Assembly (NCBI RefSeq): GCF_965203655.1
Contig: NZ_CBDBDD010000008.1
Coordinates: 496,001-560,000 of the forward strand
Direction: 5' to 3'
From: Poriferisodalis sp965203655
GTDB lineage: Bacteria; Actinomycetota; Acidimicrobiia; Acidimicrobiales; Poriferisodalaceae
DNA: 64,000 nt
Made by a program: the position numbers and the translations under genes. The notes beneath the pieces are model-generated. The model searched no databases, had not been told where the DNA came from, and saw only the letters and a list, made by a program, of their open reading frames with translations. Positions 16,641 to 24,416 of the stretch are shown piece after piece; positions within the stretch are counted from its first letter, which is position 1; each line of letters begins with the position of its first letter.

Positions 16641-17654
16641 ATGATGCGCCGCGGTGCGCCGCGACTCCGACGCCCGCGGTGCATTTGGATGCTCGCAACC
16701 GCATTCTTTCTCGGTGCTTGCGACGCCACTGAGGGTTCGCAGGCCTTCTCGCCGGCCGCTCACCACGTCACGGCAGGCGCGAACTCGATTCCAGCGGAGC
16801 CGAGCGGACGCACAACCAGCAGTCTCATCCCTGACAGCGCTCCCCCGACAGATTTGGACATCGCTGCCGAACGCGACCTGCAGGTCGAGCAGCCGGACGA
16901 GACGTCAACTCACCTGCAACGTGATCAAGCGGACAGCGCAGTTGCTCCCGACGATGAGACGGCCGAGCGTCAGACGGGCGACGGCAGCGACGGCGATCGC
17001 AGCCTTGCTCCGACTGGTGGTGACACCGCGGTGCTGCCGCCGGTCACGTTCCCCGAAGCGTCGGTTCGCGACCCGGAGGCCGAGGCAGCCGACCTCGAGC
17101 GGCGGCGTAGCGTCATCGGGCTGTTCGAGCGGCTGCGGGTGGCCGTAGAGCACCAGGCTGGCTATGACCGGGAGGCGCTGTTTGACGGGTGGCTCTACAG
17201 CGGCGGCCTGTCCACACGGGAGCTAGTGCTGCGCCAGGAGCAGCGCGGCGACGGCACCTGGCTCTCCGTCTATGACGCTGCCGTCGTCACGGAAGCAGCT
17301 GAACTCGACATCGATCATCTCGTGCCGCTGGCGGAAGCGTGGGAGTCCGGCGGGCATCTGTGGACCGAGGCCACGTGGACCCGGTTCGCGAACGACCTCG
17401 GCGATCCACGCTCGCTCATTGCGGTCAGTGCGTCGACGAATCGCGCGAAGCGGTCACGTGACCCTGGCGAGTGGTGGCCGCCGAGTTCGTCGTATCGCTG
17501 TCAGTACGCAGTGGACTGGATCGCCGTCAAGTCTCGCTGGAACCTGTCCGTCGACGCAGCCGAACGCGATGCGCTGGAGGAGCAGATTGACCAGTGTGCG
17601 CCAAGTCAGTTCGACTTCGACCCGCCTCAGCCGGCTGCGGGTCCTCGCGAATGA
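16641..17654 (+). CDS. Secreted lipoprotein HNH nuclease (DUF1524-like)
   Basis: About 337 residues. The N-terminus is a lipoprotein signal: basic MMRRGAPRLRRPR, hydrophobic core and lipobox LGAC. About 120 residues of low-complexity linker rich in Thr, Asp, Ser and Pro follow. The C-terminal nuclease domain has the GmrSD/DUF1524 HNH pattern: DIDHLVPLAEAWESG (DxDH motif), SLIAVSASTNRAKRSRDPGEWWPP, then YRCQYAVDWIAVKSRW. A gggag ribosome site lies 11 nt before ATG 16641. Such exported nucleases are common in actinobacteria and presumably degrade extracellular DNA for nutrition or defence; this role is inferred. Confidence 0.82.
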   Translation: MMRRGAPRLRRPRCIWMLATAFFLGACDATEGSQAFSPAAHHVTAGANSIPAEPSGRTTSSLIPDSAPPTDLDIAAERDLQVEQPDETSTHLQRDQADSAVAPDDETAERQTGDGSDGDRSLAPTGGDTAVLPPVTFPEASVRDPEAEAADLERRRSVIGLFERLRVAVEHQAGYDREALFDGWLYSGGLSTRELVLRQEQRGDGTWLSVYDAAVVTEAAELDIDHLVPLAEAWESGGHLWTEATWTRFANDLGDPRSLIAVSASTNRAKRSRDPGEWWPPSSSYRCQYAVDWIAVKSRWNLSVDAAERDALEEQIDQCAPSQFDFDPPQPAAGPRE

Positions 17655-17815
17655 CATCCAAGCACCGTCGGCTCAGCGAGCAGTCTTGAGAGCCTGGGCT
17701 TGTCTCTGACTGGCCGATCCAGGATGTCGCTGAGCTGATCCCACTCGTCAGGTGACAGTGCGAACACGCGGTGGTCGGCCTCATAGTCGCTGGCGGCGGC
17801 CGAAGTACAACTCAT
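17627..17815 (-). pseudogene. C-terminal remnant of a TacA/DUF1778-type antitoxin
   Basis: The open frame from ATG 17815 contains DHRVFALSPDEWDQLSDILDRP followed by PRLSRLLAEP. This is the typical C-terminal toxin-binding end of TacA (DUF1778) antitoxins. The ribbon-helix-helix half expected before it is missing, and no acetyltransferase toxin follows: downstream on this strand is the opposing lipoprotein gene, which it overlaps by 28 nt. I read it as a decayed TA fragment; a functional 62-residue peptide is possible. Confidence 0.45.
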
Positions 17816-17847
17816 GACGTCCTCGCCGAGCGCGTCGTCGAGGCGGG

Positions 17848-18057
17848 TCACCGCAAGTGCTGGGGAACGGGTAACTCGCGCAGGTAGCCGTCGGCGTCGA
17901 GATGGCGGTCGCCTCCCGAGGCCCATTCGTCGATGGCGGCTCGGATCTCTGCCTGCGTGACCGCCGGGTTCTCTCGGCGAAGCCGGGCCTCGATCATCCG
18001 CTCAGCGGCCTCGAACAAGTCAAAGACGGTAAGACTGAGATTCGGGTCCGTCCCCAC
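17848..18057 (-). CDS. Orphan small antitoxin-like protein (Rv0078B-related?)
   Basis: 69 residues from GTG 18057. The sequence LTVFDLFEAAERMIEARLRREN, then TQAEIRAAIDEW, resembles Rv0078B-related antitoxins: a helical dimerisation segment followed by an acidic x-x-x-E-I-x-x-x-I-x-E-W helix. The usual nucleotidyltransferase-type toxin is absent downstream, where the TacA-like remnant lies instead. Either an orphan antitoxin or part of a degraded locus. The family assignment is from memory of the motif and moderate at best. Confidence 0.5.
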   Translation of the reverse strand: MGTDPNLSLTVFDLFEAAERMIEARLRRENPAVTQAEIRAAIDEWASGGDRHLDADGYLRELPVPQHLR

Positions 18058-18201
18058 GCTTGCCAGCCTAGGACGCCTGTCGTCGCGCCAATCTGATTTG
18101 GGCAGTCCTCGCAGAGCGGGCACGGCAGAATGAGGGTGTGAGTTCTCGCACGTTCGGCCTTGTTGGGGTCGGACACCGCACCGGCCGGCTTGGCTAGGAC
18201 C

Positions 18202-20475
18202 ATGCCTGCGGTGTCGCGCGTGCTGCCGTGGCGGCGCATCGCGAACACGGTCGCGGCCGACATCTCGCCGGTCGTCGAGAAGTACCGCCAGCGCTGGCCC
18301 AAGCGTTCGCCCGAGCTGGTGATCCGCGCCTACGAAGCAGCACGCACGGCGCACGAGGGCCAGCGACGCAAGACCGGCGAGGCCTACATCACCCACCCGG
18401 TGGCAGTCGCCGGCGTGGTCGCCGATCTCGGTCTCGACGACACCTCCATCGCCGCAGCGCTGCTGCACGACGCCGTGGAGGACACCAGCGTGGAGCTCGT
18501 GGCGCTGTCTGACGAGTTCGGCTCAGAGGTCGCCGGCATCGTGGACGGCGTCACCAAGCTCGACCGGGTGCGCTTTGCGTCCAAGCAGGCGCAGCAGGCC
18601 GCCACCCTGCGCAAGATGCTGGTGGCGATCGCGAACGATCCCCGGGTGCTGATGATCAAGCTGTCGGACCGGCTGCACAACATGCGCACGGTCGGAGCGC
18701 TCGATGGCGCCAAGCAAGCCGACGTGGCACGCGAGACGCTCGACATCTACGCCCCGCTCGCCAACCGCCTGGGCATGCAGCAGGTCCGCGACGAGCTGGA
18801 GGACCTGGCGTTTGCTGCGCTGTACCCGAAGCGCTACGCCGAGATCGACCGGATGCTGGCCGAACGCACACCCTCCCAAGAGCGATTCGTCGACCAGGTG
18901 CTCTCGGAGGTCCGCGAGCAGCTTTCGCGCATGAAGATCGACGCGACGGTGACCGGGCGCAAGAAGCACCACTGGAGCGTCTACGAGAAGATGGTCATCA
19001 AGAACCGCTCGTTCGACGAGATCTTCGACCTCGTGGGCATCAGGGTCGTGGTGCCGACCATTCGCGATGCATACGCAGCCTTGGGCTCCATACACGCGAC
19101 CTGGAAGCCGGTGACCGGCCGCTTCAAGGACTACATCGCTATGCCCAAGTTCAACCTGTACCAGTCGCTGCACACGACGGTGGTTGGCCCGTCCGGCACG
19201 GCAGTGGAAGTGCAGATTCGCACCGAGGAGATGCACCAGCGTGCGGAATACGGCGTGGCCGCGCACTGGCGCTATAAGGCCGAGCGCAACGGCAGCGGCA
19301 AGGCGGGCAACAAGTCAGACCAGAAGAGCAGCGCAGCGGCCGAAGCTGACATGCCGTGGCTGAGCCGGCTGGTCGAGTGGCAGGCCGAGTCGGACGACCC
19401 GGCCGAGTTCATGCGCACCATCGCCAGCGATCTGGGCCACGACGAGGTGTACGTCTTCACACCCAAGGGCGACGTGGTGACGCTTCCGACAGGGGCCACG
19501 CCCATCGACTTCGCGTACGCCATCCACACCGACATCGGCGACTCGCTCATCGGTGCGAAGATCGACGGCAGGCTCGTGCCGCTTGACCGCCTCCTGCGCT
19601 CGGGGGACTCGATCGAGGCGTTCACATCCGACGACCCCGGGACTCGGCCATCGCGTGACTGGCTGGAGATCGCTGTCACGCCGCGGGCTCGCTACAGCAT
19701 CCGGCGCTGGTTTGCACGACTCGACCGGTCGGAGTGGGTGGCCGCAGGACGCGAGGCGGTCTCGGACTCGCTGCGGTCGGAAGGGCTCAAGGCGTCGCTG
19801 CTCATCGACGGCGACGAGATGCGGGCCGTGGCGGAGCAGTTCAGTCGTGCCGACCTGGACCTGCTGTTCGAGGCCATCGGCAAGGGCGACATACGGCCCC
19901 ATTCGGTGGCCAAACGGCTCGTCAGCAACCTGCGAGGCGAGAGCGACGGTGTTCAGCTCCCGGCCCGCCCGGCTCGTCAGCGCGGCTCGCGCCGCCGCCG
20001 CTCCGCAGGTGTGCACGTCGACGGACACGACGATGCGCTGGTGCGCCTGGCGCGATGCTGCAGCCCCGTGCGCGGCGACGAGGTGCTGGGGTTCGCGACC
20101 AGCGGGCGCGGCATCTCGGTGCACCGTGCCGACTGCGCGAACGCAGGCGAGCTGGCCATGTCGGTGCGAGCTCGACAGGTGGAAGTCGAGTGGGACGAGA
20201 GCTGGGCAGGCGAGTACGTCGCGTCGCTGGAGGTACGGGGCCTTGACCGCAACCGGCTCCTGCTCGACGTGGTGCAGGTGGTCTCGGGACGCCATGACCT
20301 GTCGATCGCGAGCTGCGACACGTTCGTGGGCGACGACCAGGTGGCCGTGATGCAGATCGAGGTCGAGATCGGCGACCCGATCCTGTTGGACCAGCTGCTC
20401 GCCGCCCTGCGCGAAGTGCCGGGCGTATTCGACGCCTACCGCGCCATCCAAGGTCTGGCCCGCACCGAGTACTGA
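18202..20475 (+). CDS. rel: Bifunctional (p)ppGpp synthetase/hydrolase
   Basis: 757 residues, normal for long RSH enzymes. Order of domains: HD hydrolase with THPVAVAG near 63 and LLHDAVEDT near 88 (metal-binding HD and the catalytic ED intact); synthetase domain with EIFDLVGIRVVV and RFKDYIAMPKFNLYQSLHT; TGS domain VYVFTPKGDVVTLP; a Cys-containing region (RCCSPVRGDEVLGF); and a C-terminal ACT domain. The RFKD (RxKD) motif is typical of bifunctional Rel rather than monofunctional RelA. I use ATG 18202; a TTG at 18160 would add 14 residues. It monitors amino-acid starvation at the ribosome and stands alone upstream of hisS. Confidence 0.95.
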   Translation: MPAVSRVLPWRRIANTVAADISPVVEKYRQRWPKRSPELVIRAYEAARTAHEGQRRKTGEAYITHPVAVAGVVADLGLDDTSIAAALLHDAVEDTSVELVALSDEFGSEVAGIVDGVTKLDRVRFASKQAQQAATLRKMLVAIANDPRVLMIKLSDRLHNMRTVGALDGAKQADVARETLDIYAPLANRLGMQQVRDELEDLAFAALYPKRYAEIDRMLAERTPSQERFVDQVLSEVREQLSRMKIDATVTGRKKHHWSVYEKMVIKNRSFDEIFDLVGIRVVVPTIRDAYAALGSIHATWKPVTGRFKDYIAMPKFNLYQSLHTTVVGPSGTAVEVQIRTEEMHQRAEYGVAAHWRYKAERNGSGKAGNKSDQKSSAAAEADMPWLSRLVEWQAESDDPAEFMRTIASDLGHDEVYVFTPKGDVVTLPTGATPIDFAYAIHTDIGDSLIGAKIDGRLVPLDRLLRSGDSIEAFTSDDPGTRPSRDWLEIAVTPRARYSIRRWFARLDRSEWVAAGREAVSDSLRSEGLKASLLIDGDEMRAVAEQFSRADLDLLFEAIGKGDIRPHSVAKRLVSNLRGESDGVQLPARPARQRGSRRRRSAGVHVDGHDDALVRLARCCSPVRGDEVLGFATSGRGISVHRADCANAGELAMSVRARQVEVEWDESWAGEYVASLEVRGLDRNRLLLDVVQVVSGRHDLSIASCDTFVGDDQVAVMQIEVEIGDPILLDQLLAALREVPGVFDAYRAIQGLARTEY

Positions 20476-20512
20476 GGTTCTGCGGCAGCTAGGACTGGCG
20501 GCGGTGGGGCCG

Positions 20513-20518
20513 TAGCCT
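20513..20518 (+). promoter_or_regulatory. -10 box of a near-leaderless hisS promoter
   Basis: TAGCCT (TAnnnT) ends 9 nt before the hisS ATG, so transcription would begin within about 3 nt of the start codon. No Shine-Dalgarno is visible. Similar boxes precede several other genes in this window. Confidence 0.45.
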
Positions 20519-20527
20519 GCGCTGGTC

Positions 20528-21880
20528 ATGTCCGGTACGCCTTCGACCCCTGCGAGCCCTCCTGACGGCGGCGATGCAGCAGCCTCGAAGACGTTCCGGA
20601 CGCCGATCGGAACGCACGATCTTGCCCCGCCCGAATCGGGCCGCTGGGTGGCGCTGCTGGGTGCCTTTATCGCCGCAGCCGACCGTGCCGGATTCGGCTA
20701 CTTGCAGACCCCGATTTTCGAGGACATCGGCGTGTTCGCACGCATTGGCGAGGGCACCGACGTGGTCGGCAAGGAGATGTATGAGTTCTTCGACCGCAGC
20801 GACCGCCACCTGGCGCTGCGGCCCGAGTGCACGGCATCGGTGTGCCGGGCGTTCGCCCAGCACCGTCCCACGACCCCGTGGAAGGTCTGGTACCAGGGGC
20901 CGTTTTTTCGCTACGAGGCACCCCAGGCCGGCCGCTACCGCCAGTTCCACCAGATCGGGGCGGAGACGCTCGGCACCGACGACCCCGACGCAGATGTCGA
21001 GATCATCGCCCTGGCTGCGGAGTTCTTCGACGCGATCGGGCTGCAGCGGGTGCCGCTGCTGGTGAACTCGATGGGCGACGCCGACACCCGCGCTGCCTAC
21101 GGCGAGGCGCTGAGCAGCTACCTGCAGCGCCGGGCCGGCGATGTGGACCCCCAGGACCGGGACAAGATCGAGCGCCATCCGCTGCGCATCTTGGACTCCA
21201 AGCGGCCAGCCACAGCTGCCGTGGCCGAGGAAGCTCCACGCATCACCGACTACCTCACTGCAGCTACGGCGGCCCACTTCGAGCGAGTGCGCGAGGGGCT
21301 GGACGCACTCGGGATCTCCCACGAGGTCGAGCACAAGCTTGTGCGCGGTCTCGACTACTACACCCGCACCACCTTCGAATTCCGCGCCGCCAGCCTCGAC
21401 GCCGCCCAGGACACCATCTGCGGCGGCGGTCGCTACAACGGGCTCGTGGAGGCGCTCGGCGGTCCGCCGACGCCCGGCATCGGCTTTGCGCTGGGCATCG
21501 AGCGCCTGCTGCTGGCCTGCGATGCCGAAGGCGTCTTCGATGTCCCGGCACAGCGGGCCGAAGTGTGGGTGATCGACACGGCCGGCGGCGCCGCCGCACG
21601 CGATCTCACCCATGAGCTGCGCTCGGTGGGCATCCGGGCCGACCGGGCATTCGACGACCGGTCGATGCGAGCGCAGATGCGCGCTGCGGACCGCTCCGGC
21701 GCCGAGATTGCGCTCATCGTGGGAACCGACGAGATCGACGCCGGCACCGTCACCGTGCGACCGTTGCGGCGCCCTGACGGCGGCGACGCCGGCATTTCGC
21801 AGCAGACCGTGCCGCGTGGCGAAGTGCTGGGCGCGCTGCGGCGCATCTTCGACGAGCTCAATGCGGAAGGTGGTACGTGA
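20528..21880 (+). CDS. hisS: Histidyl-tRNA synthetase
   Basis: 450 residues, class II synthetase. Motif 2 region GPFFRYEAPQAGRYRQFHQIG near 123-143, histidine-specific LVRGLDYYTRTTFEF near 270, motif 3 GIGFALGIERLL near 316, and a C-terminal anticodon-binding alpha/beta domain (AEVWVIDTAGG to EVLGALR). The N-terminus has about 20 extra Ser/Pro/Gly residues before FRTPIGTHDLAP. Followed directly by aspS with overlapping TGATG, an arrangement common in actinobacteria. Confidence 0.96.
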   Translation: MSGTPSTPASPPDGGDAAASKTFRTPIGTHDLAPPESGRWVALLGAFIAAADRAGFGYLQTPIFEDIGVFARIGEGTDVVGKEMYEFFDRSDRHLALRPECTASVCRAFAQHRPTTPWKVWYQGPFFRYEAPQAGRYRQFHQIGAETLGTDDPDADVEIIALAAEFFDAIGLQRVPLLVNSMGDADTRAAYGEALSSYLQRRAGDVDPQDRDKIERHPLRILDSKRPATAAVAEEAPRITDYLTAATAAHFERVREGLDALGISHEVEHKLVRGLDYYTRTTFEFRAASLDAAQDTICGGGRYNGLVEALGGPPTPGIGFALGIERLLLACDAEGVFDVPAQRAEVWVIDTAGGAAARDLTHELRSVGIRADRAFDDRSMRAQMRAADRSGAEIALIVGTDEIDAGTVTVRPLRRPDGGDAGISQQTVPRGEVLGALRRIFDELNAEGGT

Positions 21881-23703
21881 TGGGCGACCGAATGCGAACC
21901 GACTACTGCGGACGGCTGAGCCGCGCCGACATCGGCCGCGACGTCACCGTGTGCGGCTGGGTCTCCCGGCGCCGTGAGCATGGCGAGCACCTGGCCTTCG
22001 TCGACTTGCGTGACCGCACCGGCATCGTGCAGTGCGTCGTGGACCACGCTCACGATCTGCGACCGGAATACGTGCTGGCGGTGACCGGCACAGTCCGCGA
22101 ACGACCGGAGGACACCGCCAATCCCGATCTGGCCACCGGCGAGATCGAGATCGGCGATGCAAACGTCGAGGTGCTGTCGCATTCGGAGCCGCCGCCGTTC
22201 CAGATTGACGGCCGCACCGAGGTCGATGAGATGCTGCGCATCCGCCATCGCTACTTGGACCTGCGGAATCCACGCATGCATTCGAACCTGGTGAATCGGG
22301 CACGCGTGAATGCAGCGATCCGCCGTTCAATGGAGGCAGCGGAGTTCATCGAGATCGAGACGCCGACACTCGTGGCGTCGACACCTGAGGGCGCCCGCGA
22401 CTTCGTGGTGCCCAGCCGCCTGCATCAGGGCCGCTTCTACGCGCTGCCGCAGAGTCCCCAGCTGTTCAAGCAGCTCTGCATGGTGGGCGGCATCGACCGC
22501 TACTACCAGATCGCTCGTTGCCTGCGGGACGAAGACCTGCGAGCCGATCGCCAGTTCGAGTTCACGCAACTCGACCTCGAGATGAGCTTCGCCAGCGGCG
22601 CCGAAGTACGGGCTGTGATCAGCGAGGCCGTGGCAGAGGCGGCCGAAGAGATCACCGGCATGCGCCCCGCAGCGATGGGAGAGATCACCTGGCACGAGGC
22701 GATCGACCGCTACGGATCGGACAAGCCCGACCTGCGCTTCGGGCTCGAGCTCACCGAGCTCACCGACCTGTTCGCTGAGACCGGGTTCAACGCCTTCAAG
22801 GCCCCTGCTGTGCGGGGCATCCGGGTGCCCGGCGGCGGCGACATCAGCCGCAACGCAGTCGACGATCTCACCAAGCAGTGCCAGCGCTGGGGCGCCAAAG
22901 GTCTCGTGTGGATGCGGGTCAGTGCTGGCGAGCCGCTGGCAGAGGGCGCCCGCAGCACAACCGACGGCCGGCTTGCCGTCACCTCGCCGGTCGCCAAGTT
23001 CATGTCCGACGCCGAGATCGACGGTGTGCTGGGGCGTCTCGGGGCCGAGCCGGGGGACATGTGCTACCTGGTGGCCGACACGTGGCGGCGAGCCAGCGGA
23101 GTGCTCGGCCTGCTGCGGCTGGAGCTGGGCCGCCCGCCGGTGAACGAGGGCGGCTTGCACTTCCTGTGGGTGGTCGACTTTCCCCTGTTCGAAGATGTGA
23201 GTGCTGACGGTCTGCCGATCCCGGCCCACCACCCGTTCACCATGCCCCATACCGACGATCTCGATGTGGTCGCGGCGGCCTCGGCCCGCATGGCCGCAGG
23301 CGGCGGTTTCGATGCCGACACGCTGCTGGGCGTGCGCTCGCAGGCGTACGACCTGGTGCTGAACGGCTGGGAGCTGGGTTCGGGCAGTGTCCGGATCCAC
23401 CGGGGCGATATCCAGCAGCAGGTCTTCGATCTGCTGGGCATCGACCCCGCTACCGCGCAGGAGCGATTCGGGTTCCTGCTGGACGCGTTCCGCTACGGAG
23501 CGCCGCCGCATGCAGGCTTTGCCTTCGGCATCGACCGGCTGGCGGCGCTGCTGTGCGGCGAGGAGAACATCCGCGAGGTGATCGCCTTTCCCAAGAGCCA
23601 GTCCGGCGCCGATCCGCTCACCAACGCCCCGTCCGCGATCTCCGGCGTCCAGCTCGAAGAACTCGGCCTCGCACTCGTCGCCGACGATGAGGATCTGCCA
23701 TGA
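21880..23703 (+). CDS. aspS: Aspartyl-tRNA synthetase
   Basis: 607 residues, the long bacterial type with an insertion (GAD) domain. N-terminal OB-fold anticodon domain (VTVCGWVSRRREHGEHLAFVDLRD split across residues 20-45), motif 2 RDEDLRADRQFEFTQLD near 210, and motif 3 GFAFGIDRLAAL near 547. ATG 21880 shares its A with the hisS stop and has ggaagg 9 nt upstream; ATG 21892 is an alternative. Whether it also charges tRNA-Asn (non-discriminating) cannot be decided from what I can see here. Confidence 0.96.
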   Translation: MGDRMRTDYCGRLSRADIGRDVTVCGWVSRRREHGEHLAFVDLRDRTGIVQCVVDHAHDLRPEYVLAVTGTVRERPEDTANPDLATGEIEIGDANVEVLSHSEPPPFQIDGRTEVDEMLRIRHRYLDLRNPRMHSNLVNRARVNAAIRRSMEAAEFIEIETPTLVASTPEGARDFVVPSRLHQGRFYALPQSPQLFKQLCMVGGIDRYYQIARCLRDEDLRADRQFEFTQLDLEMSFASGAEVRAVISEAVAEAAEEITGMRPAAMGEITWHEAIDRYGSDKPDLRFGLELTELTDLFAETGFNAFKAPAVRGIRVPGGGDISRNAVDDLTKQCQRWGAKGLVWMRVSAGEPLAEGARSTTDGRLAVTSPVAKFMSDAEIDGVLGRLGAEPGDMCYLVADTWRRASGVLGLLRLELGRPPVNEGGLHFLWVVDFPLFEDVSADGLPIPAHHPFTMPHTDDLDVVAAASARMAAGGGFDADTLLGVRSQAYDLVLNGWELGSGSVRIHRGDIQQQVFDLLGIDPATAQERFGFLLDAFRYGAPPHAGFAFGIDRLAALLCGEENIREVIAFPKSQSGADPLTNAPSAISGVQLEELGLALVADDEDLP

Positions 23704-24083
23704 GCTCCGGCGACCTTGCCGCGGTGGTGGTGACCGTGTGCGTCGTGGTGGCGCTGGTCGCGCTCATCGCGGTGCTCACCCAGGCATTCGCCCTGATGCG
23801 GGAATTGCGCCGCAAGCTGGAGGATTTCGACGCCAAGGTCGGGCCGGCGCTGGGCCAACTGGCAGACACCGCCGAGATGGCCCAGACCGAGATCGGCCGG
23901 CTGCGCGATCTGCTGAACGTGGCGCAGAAGGTCGCTGGGCTGGCCGAGACCGCAGGTGCGGCCACCGCCCGCGCCGCGGCGGCGCCAGTCGACAAGGTCA
24001 GATCGGCATTTTCTGTCTTGAAGGACCGTCTCGGCGATCCTGAGCGCGAAACTCGTGCCAGCGGCGACACGGGGGAGCGCTGA
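23700..24083 (+). CDS. DUF948-like membrane-anchored coiled-coil protein
   Basis: 127 residues: N-terminal TM helix (VVVTVCVVVALVALIAVLT, about 9-27), then a long amphipathic helix with heptad character (MRELRRKLEDFDAKVGPALGQL, continuing through EIGRLRDLLNVAQ). It matches the general form of DUF948 proteins found between aminoacyl-tRNA synthetase genes in actinobacteria; no molecular function is known. It overlaps the aspS stop by 4 nt and is coupled to the next small gene. Confidence 0.75.
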   Translation: MSSGDLAAVVVTVCVVVALVALIAVLTQAFALMRELRRKLEDFDAKVGPALGQLADTAEMAQTEIGRLRDLLNVAQKVAGLAETAGAATARAAAAPVDKVRSAFSVLKDRLGDPERETRASGDTGER

Positions 24084-24084
24084 G

Positions 24085-24354
24085 GTGTTCAAGCGGCTGC
24101 GATGGCTGACATTGGGCGCGGGCCTGGGTGCCGGCGCGTCGTTGTGGCTGCAGCGACGGTTGCGCTCGTTGCTGGACCGTTACGCACCCGTGCGAGGGAC
24201 CGCCACGGCGCTGGGCACAGCACGCCGGATGCGCCGGGATCTCCGTGTCGCATGGCGCGACGGCAAGCGCCAGATGCACGACGCCGAGCAGCGCCTGCGA
24301 GACGAGCGAGACCGCCGCTGGGCCGAGCGCCGCCACCGCCGCGAAGCCGCCTAA
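24085..24354 (+). CDS. Small Arg-rich protein of unknown function
   Basis: 89 residues from GTG 24085 (VFKRLRWLTLGAGLGAGASLW), with a gggggag ribosome site 7 nt upstream and one nucleotide after the preceding stop. A short weakly hydrophobic N-terminal helix is followed by a very basic helical tail (RRMRRDLRVAWRDG, RLRDERDRRWAERR). This form and position fit small actinobacterial proteins (DUF6167-like) encoded between aspS or a DUF948 gene and alaS. Probably membrane-associated; function unknown. Confidence 0.65.
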   Translation: MFKRLRWLTLGAGLGAGASLWLQRRLRSLLDRYAPVRGTATALGTARRMRRDLRVAWRDGKRQMHDAEQRLRDERDRRWAERRHRREAA

Positions 24355-24390
24355 GAGGCCGCAAAGGGCCTCGGCGGCCATGGAGGCCGC
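24355..24390 (+). terminator. Two adjacent GC-rich hairpins before alaS
   Basis: Hairpin 1: gaggcc (24355-24360)/ggcctc (24367-24372). Hairpin 2: gcggcc (24374-24379)/ggccgc (24385-24390). They start right at the stop of the preceding gene and precede the alaS -10 box. They probably separate the two transcripts; no T-run is present. Confidence 0.4.
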
Positions 24391-24403
24391 GAAGGGCCAT
24401 AGC

Positions 24404-24409
24404 TATCCT
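24404..24409 (+). promoter_or_regulatory. -10 box of leaderless alaS promoter
   Basis: TATCCT, an excellent TAnnnT match, ends 7 nt before the alaS ATG, so the transcript should start at or next to the start codon. No ribosome site is visible. Confidence 0.5.
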
Positions 24410-24416
24410 TGCTCCG

